Of a stretch of 25,138 bases of DNA, positions 6,233-13,113 are shown piece after piece. The notes beneath the pieces are model-generated. The model was not told the DNA's origin. It was given only the letters and a program-made list of their open reading frames with translations, and ran no database searches. Location: NCBI GenBank assembly GCA_037143735.1, contig JBAWYD010000022.1, positions 1-25,138 on the forward strand. The letters run 5' to 3'. The position numbers and the translations under genes were made by a program. The first letter of the stretch is position 1. Every line of letters begins with the position of its first letter. This DNA comes from JAPLJQ01 sp037143735 (GTDB taxonomy: Bacteria > Desulfobacterota > Syntrophia > Syntrophales > UBA2185).

Positions 6233-6940
6233 TTAATTTCCCCAGAAGGGATTGCCGATAAAGTAGATTCCCAAAACGGCGATGAGCGCCCCGGCGCCTT
6301 TGCGGAACCACATACCCGCTCCCTGCCAGGCCTGGTTTACGATCAGTTTTCTCACCATGGCCGTGGAACTGCCCGCAATGACGATGGGGAGGCAGTGACC
6401 GAAGGCAAACAGCGTGATGAAAAGAATGCCGACACCCACCTGCTGCTGAATGGTGATGATGGCCAGAATGGGCGCGATGAAGCCGAAAGTGCAGGAGCCG
6501 GACAACACGCCGTACGCCAGACCCAGGGCAAAAGCGCCCCATATACCCCGCAGATTGAGACGGTAGAGAAGGCTGCCGGACGTGGAGCATGATTCAACCC
6601 CCATCATGCCCAGGGCGACCCAGAGAAGGATCAGGCCCACTATGATCTGCCAGTAATTCCCGATATCGCCAAGCATCCGGCCCACGAGGGCGCAGACGAT
6701 GCCGATTACGGCAATGGTAATAAAAAGGCCAAGTGTAAACGCGATGGAGTAGGCGCTGGCCTGGCGGGGTTGCAGTATCTGCTCCTGTCCAGCCACATAA
6801 GCGACCATCAGGGGAATAGATGCCAGATGGCAGGGGCTGAACAGGACGCTCACCATGCCCCACAGAAAACAACCGAATGACGCCAGTGTCGTTGCTCCCT
6901 CCATCCATTGGTTGATCGTCAGAAAGAATGATTCCATCAT
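6233..6940 (-). CDS. CcdA-like membrane protein, ArsG-type arsenical permease
   Basis: The 235-residue protein has about six membrane segments of the CcdA/DsbD-gamma type. It keeps the redox-type cysteines of that fold: C37 in FSPCHLASIPLM and C150 in GSCTFGFIAP. Further Cys lie at 24, 83, 118 and 183. In arsenic clusters such proteins are usually annotated as the ArsG-family efflux permease for aromatic arsenicals. An alternative is transfer of electrons across the membrane to the exported thioredoxin encoded just upstream (12-nt gap). AGAAGG lies 8 nt before ATG 6940. The fold is clear; whether it exports an arsenical or reduces a periplasmic partner cannot be decided from sequence. Confidence 0.75.
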   Translation of the reverse strand: MMESFFLTINQWMEGATTLASFGCFLWGMVSVLFSPCHLASIPLMVAYVAGQEQILQPRQASAYSIAFTLGLFITIAVIGIVCALVGRMLGDIGNYWQIIVGLILLWVALGMMGVESCSTSGSLLYRLNLRGIWGAFALGLAYGVLSGSCTFGFIAPILAIITIQQQVGVGILFITLFAFGHCLPIVIAGSSTAMVRKLIVNQAWQGAGMWFRKGAGALIAVLGIYFIGNPFWGN

Positions 6941-6952
6941 GGTATCAACCTT

Positions 6953-7339
6953 CTATTGTACGCCCATCGATTTGAGCCGGGCTACAATGGCCTCCTCGCT
7001 CATGAATCCGACATGGCGGTAAACTTCTTTGCCTGCCTTGTCAAAAAAGATCTGCGTCGGAATGCCTCTGATACCGAAGTGATCCGCCGGCTTTGGGTCT
7101 TCCCACACGTCCAGGAAAATGATGGCCGCCTTGCCCGCATAGCGCTTTTCCAGGCGCTCTAAAATCGGCGCCATCATCTTGCAGGGAATGCATTTTCTGG
7201 CGCCCAGATCGACCATGGTCACCTTGCCCTTTACGGGGATATTTTTAAACTCGGCAGAAAACGCCGGCGAAGCCGAGACGACGAAAAAATACATGAAAAT
7301 GATTAATACGATGATCTCTGAAACACGCTTTACACTCAT
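6953..7339 (-). CDS. Exported thioredoxin-fold protein in ars cluster
   Basis: The 128-residue protein has a signal peptide (hydrophobic core about 9-22, likely cleavage after PAFSA near 29). A thioredoxin domain follows with active site C50-I-P-C53 (LGARKCIPCKMM) and the cis-proline loop GIPT (P94). It should act in the periplasm as a thiol-disulfide protein. Its natural partner is the CcdA-like membrane protein 12 nt downstream, which could pass electrons to it (inference). The ATG overlaps the stop of a 15-codon leader ORF (ATGA), and TTGAGG upstream gives a moderate SD. Confidence 0.85.
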   Translation of the reverse strand: MSVKRVSEIIVLIIFMYFFVVSASPAFSAEFKNIPVKGKVTMVDLGARKCIPCKMMAPILERLEKRYAGKAAIIFLDVWEDPKPADHFGIRGIPTQIFFDKAGKEVYRHVGFMSEEAIVARLKSMGVQ

Positions 7340-7383
7340 AGATAAAACCTCAACAACCGCAAGTTAAAATGTATTTGCGCCAT
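7336..7383 (-). CDS. 15-aa leader ORF coupled to exported thioredoxin
   Basis: ATG 7383 is preceded by a strong SD (GGTGAGGAG, about 7389-7397) and opens MAQIHFNLRLLRFYL. Its TGA overlaps the ATG of the thioredoxin gene in an ATGA arrangement. The strong SD with an exactly coupled stop suggests a translated leader peptide that feeds ribosomes to the next gene. It could also be a chance effect of an SD belonging to decayed sequence. Confidence 0.4.
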   Translation of the reverse strand: MAQIHFNLRLLRFYL

Positions 7384-7458
7384 TTTTACTCCTCACCGGG
7401 GGGCCGATTCACCGGTCAGGCGCCGCCGAAAATGGGGATGCCTCCTGTGTATTGAACC

Positions 7459-8514
7459 TCAAGCTTCCGCCGGGAAAAATTTCCTCTTAAAGTAAAGAGC
7501 CACATTGACCAGAATGATCAGGACCGGGACTTCAATCAAAGGCCCGATGACTGTCGCGAAAGCCTGCCCCGAGTCGATGCCGTAGATGGCAATGGCCACG
7601 GCAATCGCCAGCTCAAAATCGTTGCTCCCGGCGGTGAACGACACCGCCGTGGTCTGCGCGTAATTTCCGCCGATCTTTCTCACAAAAAAGAATGTCACAA
7701 ACCACATAAAAACAAAATACAGGGTAAGGGGTATGCCCACGATCAGGACATCAAAGGGCGACTGGATGATCTTGTTTCCCTGGCTTGAGAACATCACCAC
7801 AATCGTGAACAGAAGAGCGATAAGCGTGATGGGACTGATCTTCGGCATGAATACCTTGTCGAACCATTCTTCCCCTTTGATGTGGATCAGGGAATAGCGG
7901 GTGATGAGGCCGGCAAGAAAGGGTATGCCGAGATAGATAAAGACGGTTTTCGCCGATTCCGCCATGGAGACATTGATGTTGAGGTCTTTGGCAAGTCCAA
8001 GCCAGTTCAAGGCAAGCGTGATGAAGACGTAAATATAGACAGCGTAGAAGAGAACCTGGGCGATGGCGTTGAAGGCCACAAGGCCTACGGCGAATTCCCG
8101 GTCTCCTCCGGCAAGCTCGTTCCAGACGATGACCATGGCGATGCACCGGGCAAGCCCTACCAGAATAACTCCGATCATGTATTCCGGATAATTCTGCAGA
8201 AAGACAATGGCCAGAACGAACATGACCACCGGGCCGATCACCCAGTTCTGAACAAGAGATACGGTCAGCAGCTTTTTGTTTTTAAACACCTTCCCCATTT
8301 TTTCGTACTTCACCCGGGCCAGGGGGGGATACATCATTAAAATCAGCCCGACGGCGATGGGTATGGACGTCGTGCCGACCTGCAGGCCGATGATGAAGTC
8401 GGAGACGCCGGGGAGAAAGTAACCGATGGCGATTCCCGCGCCGATGGCCAGGAATATCCACAACGTTAAAAAGCGATCCAGAAACGACAACTTCTTTATG
8501 ATACCGTCCGACAT
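7459..8514 (-). CDS. acr3: Arsenite efflux permease Acr3
   Basis: This 351-residue membrane protein of the BASS/Acr3 family has about ten hydrophobic spans. It carries the conserved cysteine in GLARCIAMV (C124), the stretch VWNELAGGDREFAVGLVAFNA, and the late segment FTAGSNDFELAIAVAI followed by PLIEVPVLIILV with the conserved Glu. Acr3 exports arsenite (and sometimes antimonite) in exchange for protons. It sits 15 nt downstream of the small CxxC protein gene. A 119-nt gap follows, holding the coupled leader ORF. Length and motifs are normal. Confidence 0.95.
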   Translation of the reverse strand: MSDGIIKKLSFLDRFLTLWIFLAIGAGIAIGYFLPGVSDFIIGLQVGTTSIPIAVGLILMMYPPLARVKYEKMGKVFKNKKLLTVSLVQNWVIGPVVMFVLAIVFLQNYPEYMIGVILVGLARCIAMVIVWNELAGGDREFAVGLVAFNAIAQVLFYAVYIYVFITLALNWLGLAKDLNINVSMAESAKTVFIYLGIPFLAGLITRYSLIHIKGEEWFDKVFMPKISPITLIALLFTIVVMFSSQGNKIIQSPFDVLIVGIPLTLYFVFMWFVTFFFVRKIGGNYAQTTAVSFTAGSNDFELAIAVAIAIYGIDSGQAFATVIGPLIEVPVLIILVNVALYFKRKFFPAEA

Positions 8515-8529
8515 ATAACTCTCCCCTCC

Positions 8530-8763
8530 TTATTTTCCGATCCAGGCCTTGATTTCCTCTTTTTGGGGGATCTTGCCCACGGATTTGACCTTGCCGTCCA
8601 CAACCACCGAGGGTGTGCCGAAGACGCCGTAAGAGGCGATCTTCTTGAAATCCGTCACATGTTCGACCGCTGCATCCGTTCCCGTTTCGGCAAGTGTCTC
8701 CTTGACCAGTTTTTCCACCTGGTGGCATTTCGCGCATCCAGGCCCTAAAATCTTGATTTCCAT
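8530..8763 (-). CDS. Small thioredoxin-fold protein (TM0996/MTH895 type)
   Basis: The start at ATG 8763 is chosen because AGGAGGA lies about 7 nt upstream and the 77-residue product MEIKILGPGC... matches the family length. It has C10-A-K-C13 and the cis-proline loop GTPSVVV (P51), the compact glutaredoxin-like fold also called redox-active disulfide protein 2. Such genes are repeatedly found beside ArsP/DUF318-type permeases. It may serve as a cytosolic electron donor or metalloid chaperone for the permease upstream or for ArsC (inference). It is followed by acr3 after 15 nt. Confidence 0.9.
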   Translation of the reverse strand: MEIKILGPGCAKCHQVEKLVKETLAETGTDAAVEHVTDFKKIASYGVFGTPSVVVDGKVKSVGKIPQKEEIKAWIGK

Positions 8764-8812
8764 TGAAGGTTCCTCCTCATGTGTATTCATAACTGACACC
8801 ATCTTTTTATCT

Positions 8813-9985
8813 TTATCCCACCAGCCATCCGTAAGCCATCCCGGTGACGGTGGACAGAATGACAACGATAGTACAGTAAACGGCGGTCTTTCTGACGCCC
8901 ATGATCCCGGCAAGAGTTATCATGCTGGGGAGTGACAGGGCGGGACCGGCAAGAAGCAGTGCCAGGCCAGGACCTTGTCCCATCCCGGAGCCGAGAAGTC
9001 CCTGGAGAATGGGAACCTCCGTCAGGGTGGCGAAATACATCAAAGCGCCGGAAACGGAAGCAAAAAGATTCGCCCAGAGGGAGTTGCCGCCGACAAGGGC
9101 CGCAATGAACCGTTCGGGAATCAGCGCCTCATGTCCCGGCCGACCCAGGAGAAAACCCGCCACAAGGACACCGGCAAAGAGCAGTGGAAAGATCTGCTTC
9201 ATGAAGCCCCATGTGGCATCGAGCCAGTTGACCAGTTCCTCTTTCTTGAACCAGGTCATGAGCATAACGGCCAGAGCAATGAGCAGGGCAGCAGTCAGGT
9301 ACCACTTTGCGGCAAAGATGGCTGCCCATAGGCCGCCTTCGCCCGGCGCCGGTTTTGCCCAGGCGGCAAAGACGAGGATCATGACCATCGTGAACATATA
9401 GAGGGCATCCTGCCAGAGGGCGCGAGTCTTATCGTCTTCGTCCGGCATATAGATAGCCCCAGCCGTTCGGCCGGCGTCGTCCTTCCGGTAAATATACGCC
9501 ATCAGAAGCCCGGCAATGACGGAAAAGGCCACGGCGCCGACAGCCCGTGCCAGTCCCATTTTCCAGCCGAGGACCTGTGCCGTAAGGACAATGGCCAGAA
9601 TATTAATGGCCGGACCGGAATAGAGAAAAGCTGTGGCCGGGCCGATGCCCGCACCCCGTGTGTAGATCCCCGCAAACAAAGGCAGAACGGTGCATGAGCA
9701 GACGGCCAGAACCGTCCCCGATATGGAGGCAACTGAGTAGGATAGAATTCTATTGGCTGCGGCTCCGAAGTATTTCAGGACCGATGCCTGGGAGACGAAT
9801 ACGGCGATGGCCCCGGCAATGAAAAACGCGGGAATAAGGCATGTCAGAACGTGCTCCCGGGCGTACTCCTGGAGCATCATGAAAGATTCGAGCCCAGACT
9901 GTCGGATGACGGGGTGATCCCATGGGATATAATAAGCGGCAAAAAACGCCGCAACGATAAGGGCAAATTTAGTCCATTCTTTCAT
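8813..9985 (-). CDS. arsP: ArsP/DUF318-family permease
   Basis: This 390-residue permease has about ten membrane spans in two halves. The family signature is VCSCTVLPLFAGIYTRGAGIG (C96, C98) followed by GPATAFLYSGPAINI. The second half has VSGALMYFATLTEVPILQGL and GPALSLPSMITL. Characterised ArsP proteins export trivalent organoarsenicals such as methylarsenite; other family members have unknown substrates. Position directly after arsR and before a CxxC thioredoxin and acr3 supports an arsenical role. AAGGAA lies 5 nt before ATG 9985. The exact substrate is inferred, not shown. Confidence 0.85.
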   Translation of the reverse strand: MKEWTKFALIVAAFFAAYYIPWDHPVIRQSGLESFMMLQEYAREHVLTCLIPAFFIAGAIAVFVSQASVLKYFGAAANRILSYSVASISGTVLAVCSCTVLPLFAGIYTRGAGIGPATAFLYSGPAINILAIVLTAQVLGWKMGLARAVGAVAFSVIAGLLMAYIYRKDDAGRTAGAIYMPDEDDKTRALWQDALYMFTMVMILVFAAWAKPAPGEGGLWAAIFAAKWYLTAALLIALAVMLMTWFKKEELVNWLDATWGFMKQIFPLLFAGVLVAGFLLGRPGHEALIPERFIAALVGGNSLWANLFASVSGALMYFATLTEVPILQGLLGSGMGQGPGLALLLAGPALSLPSMITLAGIMGVRKTAVYCTIVVILSTVTGMAYGWLVG

Positions 9986-10033
9986 AAGGTTTCCTTGATT
10001 ACATATTCATTAATGGTAATATAATAGAAGAAT

Positions 10034-10378
10034 TCAGATTCTTCTGCATATCTCCTCGCGCTTGATGGCGGATATTTTCTCCGCGATCGCCCTGATTTCC
10101 GCGTTATCGGAAAGCCAGTATTTCAGGTTTCCCAGAAGTGTGGCGGCATACGGGCTGCCTCCGTCCGTCAGAGTGTAATTAACCCAAAGGCCTTCTTTTC
10201 TGCGACCTACCAGTCCGGCACTCTCCAAAACTTTCAAATGCTTGGATACTGTCGGCTGGGCGATTCCAAGAGCTGCCTGAATTTCACAGACGCACAGCTC
10301 TTTCTGCTGAAGTATTTTCAAGAGTTTCACCCGGTTCGGGTCGGAAAGCGCCTTCATGACCTTGATAAATTCTTTCAT
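10034..10378 (-). CDS. arsR: ArsR-family arsenite-responsive repressor
   Basis: The start at ATG 10378 gives a 114-residue protein beginning MKEFIKVMKALSDPNRVKLL, the family norm; the longer frame would run through the promoter. It has a winged helix with the recognition region IAQPTVSKHLKVLESAGLV (39-57). The metalloid-binding pair C29-V-C31 (ELCVCEI) sits in the helix typical of ArsR. It should dissociate from its operator on binding As(III). It is first in the cluster, 48 nt before the permease start. An inverted repeat over its own -10 box is a likely binding site. Confidence 0.95.
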   Translation of the reverse strand: MKEFIKVMKALSDPNRVKLLKILQQKELCVCEIQAALGIAQPTVSKHLKVLESAGLVGRRKEGLWVNYTLTDGGSPYAATLLGNLKYWLSDNAEIRAIAEKISAIKREEICRRI

Positions 10379-10389
10379 GGATATTCCCC

Positions 10390-10417
10390 CACTATATTTC
10401 TGTTTGGGAATATAGTG
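10390..10417 (-). promoter_or_regulatory. Candidate ArsR operator
   Basis: Perfect 9-bp arms CACTATATT and AATATAGTG are separated by 10 nt and cover the -10 box of the arsR promoter, 12 nt before the start codon. The symmetric layout fits a dimeric ArsR repressor site. A second partial repeat (ATATTCCC / GGGGGAATAT) lies alongside. Confidence 0.6.
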
Positions 10418-10437
10418 ATCAAGGTCATCCTTGTCAA
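10409..10437 (-). promoter_or_regulatory. arsR-cluster promoter
   Basis: On the minus strand, TTGACA (10432-10437), a 17-nt spacer and TATATT (10409-10414) form a near-consensus sigma70 promoter that would drive arsR and the downstream arsenic genes. Confidence 0.75.
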
Positions 10438-10540
10438 GGATAAATTGACGACAAACAATCACTTTTTACGGGTTCATCATTTTGTGATAGGTGAAGTACC
10501 TCATATCAAAAAAGTGGAAGAAATGCCGGTTGTTGCATAG

Positions 10541-10700
10541 ATGAGACGAAAAGAACTGATCAAGGTTCTTGAAGAAATGGGTTGCATACTTATCAGGCAT
10601 GGAGGGGGGGCATGATTATAAAAAAACTCAAGGGTGAACGATAAACATGGCCGACCATCACCCCGACGAGACAATATAGAAAAGACAGGAAGAATTGTTT
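10541..10700 (+). pseudogene. Decayed HicA-family mRNA interferase toxin
   Basis: ATG 10541 opens MRRKELIKVLEEMGCILIRH followed by GGG, the typical HicA N-terminus (KELIKxLEExGxxLxRHGGxHD). A run of seven G (10604-10610) then breaks the frame; with one G fewer, HDYKK follows as expected. A further shifted frame reads RPSPRRDNIEKTGRIV, which resembles the HicA end PxPRHxEIxExLAxxII. Several frame breaks within ~150 nt show that the gene is dead. A reading frame ending PVVA-stop abuts the ATG (10538-10540) and might be the tail of a HicB antitoxin, but this is weak. The gap 10463-10763 holds nothing else clear. Confidence 0.5.
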
Positions 10701-10763
10701 TTTATACAGGATACCCGTCCGCCAGGCGGGGGATGCTGGTCTCCACAGGCTGGACGCCTGGTT

Positions 10764-11687
10764 TTAGGTCGGTTTGTTTTCCTTTTCCTTCTCCTTCAGG
10801 TAATCCCACATTCCCCGGATGCTGTTCATAGAAAAGATCTTTTCCCGGGACTGCACATCCAGGGGAAGGGAATAATACGGGGACAACCCCCGGTCGTTTT
10901 TCAGCAGATCCTCGTAAATTTTTCCTTCGTTAAATTCCCCTCCCGCCTTGTAGTGCCTTTCCACCGTGGCCATCCAGTTGTCCAGCTGGTCAAGGGCTGT
11001 GTCGAATACATCCTTCACTTCCTTCCGGTATCCGTAATGGCCGAAACATACGTGGGCGACATTGAGGGAAGCTGCCTTTTCCAGGGAATTCCGGTAGATC
11101 TCGTATATAAAGGGGGGCGGCGTAGCGATGCGGAGGTACAGGGCATCGTTTAAGGGATAGTTAATTCCCGCCACTTCTCCCAAAAACAGGAGATTCCCGA
11201 TCTGATAGCAGAGGTGGTTTATGGCGTGACCGGGGGTTTCAAACACGTTAATGACCTCTCCCCCGATATCGATGGGATTTTTGTAGCTGATGTTCTTTTC
11301 GGGAATGGCGGCAATTTCACCATAGACTTCCGCCACTTTCCCGAGAAACTTGCGGGATCCCTCCCACAGCCTGGAAGGATCAACCATGTGGCGGATCCCC
11401 TTGGGGTGACAGATGACCTTCGCATCGGGGAAGTGTTCTACCAGCACTCCCGTGCCGCCCGCGTGATCGATATGGATATGGGTTAGAAGGATGTAGTCCA
11501 GCTTCTTTACCTTCAGCCTTTTCAGGGCGTCCACAAGAACGGGGATGGTGGAGCGGGGGCCGGGATCCACTGCCAGGGTAATGCCGTCCCTCATATAGAC
11601 CCAGCTGCTGAGGAAGTTGTAGAATCCCTCCAGGGGTTGATCCAGATCCACGATGTATAGATTTTCCATGGGTTGGTGCACGGCCAT
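10764..11687 (-). CDS. MBL-fold metallo-hydrolase
   Basis: The 307-residue metallo-beta-lactamase-fold protein has the zinc motif TH70IH72ID74H75, H154 in ETPGHAINH, and a C-terminal histidine in CFGHYGY. At the usual bridging aspartate the sequence reads FLGE (E171), a Glu variant. The N-terminal strand MENLYIVDLDQPLEGF and the long C-terminal helical region (about 220-307) are typical of poorly characterised hydrolases of this fold. The substrate is unknown; thioester or glutathione-type hydrolases share the fold. AAGGAG lies 8 nt before ATG 11687. It is 12 nt after the TlpA-like gene, so it is co-transcribed with a CcdA/TlpA thiol relay. Confidence 0.85.
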   Translation of the reverse strand: MAVHQPMENLYIVDLDQPLEGFYNFLSSWVYMRDGITLAVDPGPRSTIPVLVDALKRLKVKKLDYILLTHIHIDHAGGTGVLVEHFPDAKVICHPKGIRHMVDPSRLWEGSRKFLGKVAEVYGEIAAIPEKNISYKNPIDIGGEVINVFETPGHAINHLCYQIGNLLFLGEVAGINYPLNDALYLRIATPPPFIYEIYRNSLEKAASLNVAHVCFGHYGYRKEVKDVFDTALDQLDNWMATVERHYKAGGEFNEGKIYEDLLKNDRGLSPYYSLPLDVQSREKIFSMNSIRGMWDYLKEKEKENKPT

Positions 11688-11699
11688 ATTCCTTACTCC

Positions 11700-12227
11700 T
11701 TATTTTTTCCCGAGAGTCGTCTCCAAAAGCATGTCTATGGCCATGTAATCCTGGCTTAGTATCTTGCCGCCTTTGTCGATGAGAACCATGGCCGGTACGC
11801 CCACGATGCCGTATGAACCGGCGACACCCCCCTGCTCGTCGAGCAGGATTTCGAAAGGGATATGATTCCGGAATGCAAAGCGAGACACCGTTACCCCCGG
11901 TTCCTGAATATCGATCATCGCCACTTCAAGTCCTCTCCTGCCGTATGTTTCGTAAATGTCTTTATAGTGAGGGATTTCGGAACGGCACGAGGGACACCAG
12001 GTGGTAACGAAAATCAGCAGAACAGGCTTTCCTTTCTGGCCGCTCAATTTAAAAGTCTTTCCCGACAGCATTTTCAAAGAAAAATCCGGTGCCGCCGCGT
12101 CTGTCGTCTTCTTCACCACCTCCCGCGGTCGCGTGTCGGAGCACGAAAGGGCAAATATCACTATCAGCGCCATGCAACTCAAAACGGCATATCGGGGTAA
12201 GAAAAACGAAGTTTTCATATTTTTCAA
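11700..12227 (-). CDS. TlpA/ResA-like thioredoxin lipoprotein
   Basis: The 175-residue protein has a signal segment ending in a lipobox, IFALSC (C29), so it is probably a lipid-anchored periplasmic protein. The AhpC/TSA-thioredoxin domain has W77-C78-P-S-C81 and the cis-proline loop VGVPAMV (P145). Such proteins reduce periplasmic disulfides, for example during cytochrome c maturation, and take electrons from CcdA-type proteins. The start is TTG 12227: GAGGAG lies 6 nt upstream, overlapping the ccdA stop, while the in-frame ATG at 12218 is too far from it. It pairs with the ccdA gene immediately upstream (10-nt gap). Confidence 0.85.
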   Translation of the reverse strand: MKNMKTSFFLPRYAVLSCMALIVIFALSCSDTRPREVVKKTTDAAAPDFSLKMLSGKTFKLSGQKGKPVLLIFVTTWCPSCRSEIPHYKDIYETYGRRGLEVAMIDIQEPGVTVSRFAFRNHIPFEILLDEQGGVAGSYGIVGVPAMVLIDKGGKILSQDYMAIDMLLETTLGKK

Positions 12228-12237
12228 GTTTATCTCC

Positions 12238-12948
12238 TCAGATCCAGAATCCGCCCGCCTTGATGAGAAAATATTCTCCCACGGCGAGGAGAAGCCATCC
12301 CGACAGGCGGGTTATACTGACCATCCAGGCGCCGGATTTCGGCATGCCGGTTAATAGACCGGTAAACGTTCCGATTAAAATAAGCAGGGTGCCCATTCCG
12401 AAGGCGAAAATAAAAAGAAGAGCCATCCCGAGAATAAGGTTCTGGCTCGTGGCAACATAGCTCAGAAGGGCCGCAAATACGGGGACGGTGCAGGGGCCCA
12501 TGACCAGGCCTGAAACAGCCCCGATGAAAAAACTGCCTGCGATTCCCTTTTTACGGGGCTGCATCCTGGTGAGAAACCCCGGAACCCTTACGGGCAGCGT
12601 GAAGACTTCCAGCATGGATAACCCCATGAGGATGCAGATGTTGGCAACGATGAAATACGTCCACGGGTTTGTCTGGATCTGTCCGAACAGCCTGCCGGAT
12701 AAAGCGGCAATGGCGCCCAGCACCGTATATGTCAGAGACATGCCCAGGACGTAGATCACGGAAAGGACAAAGCCTTTCATTTTTGAAGCACTGCCGTGAG
12801 CGCCGATGAATGCAACCGTAATGGGGATAACCGGGTAAACGCAGGGCGTGAAGCTGACGAGCACCCCTCCGAGATAGGCGGCAAAAAACGCTAAATAAGA
12901 AGCCCCCTGCAGATATGCAGACAACCCGTTTACAAAATTATCCATCAT
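12238..12948 (-). CDS. ccdA: CcdA-type thiol-disulfide transmembrane protein
   Basis: The 236-residue protein has about six membrane segments. The redox cysteines are C36 in VSFTPCVYPVIPIT and C153 in VMGPCTVPVFAALL, the hallmark motifs of CcdA/DsbD-beta. It moves reducing equivalents from cytoplasmic thioredoxin to periplasmic acceptors. The acceptor is most likely the TlpA-like lipoprotein encoded next. No clear SD precedes ATG 12948; ATG 12945 follows directly. It is first in a three-gene minus-strand unit with tlpA-like and MBL genes and is divergent from fdhE. Confidence 0.9.
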   Translation of the reverse strand: MMDNFVNGLSAYLQGASYLAFFAAYLGGVLVSFTPCVYPVIPITVAFIGAHGSASKMKGFVLSVIYVLGMSLTYTVLGAIAALSGRLFGQIQTNPWTYFIVANICILMGLSMLEVFTLPVRVPGFLTRMQPRKKGIAGSFFIGAVSGLVMGPCTVPVFAALLSYVATSQNLILGMALLFIFAFGMGTLLILIGTFTGLLTGMPKSGAWMVSITRLSGWLLLAVGEYFLIKAGGFWI

Positions 12949-13113
12949 GATATCTCTGATACCATAACATTAACCACTTATCAACCTGATACAGGCGGAG
13001 CGCCCACGACGCTTAAAGGGTACCCCATCAAAATTATTGCTTGAAGTTGCATTTGAAAGGATATATAGATCAGCCGATAAAGTAAATTTGCAACACGAAG
13101 GAGAGCTGATTGA

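Noticed and set aside
10238..10540. 100-codon plus-strand frame ending PVVA just before the HicA remnant, as a possible HicB
   Set aside because: Most of it is antisense to arsR and its promoter; only the last residues could be an antitoxin tail, too little to call.
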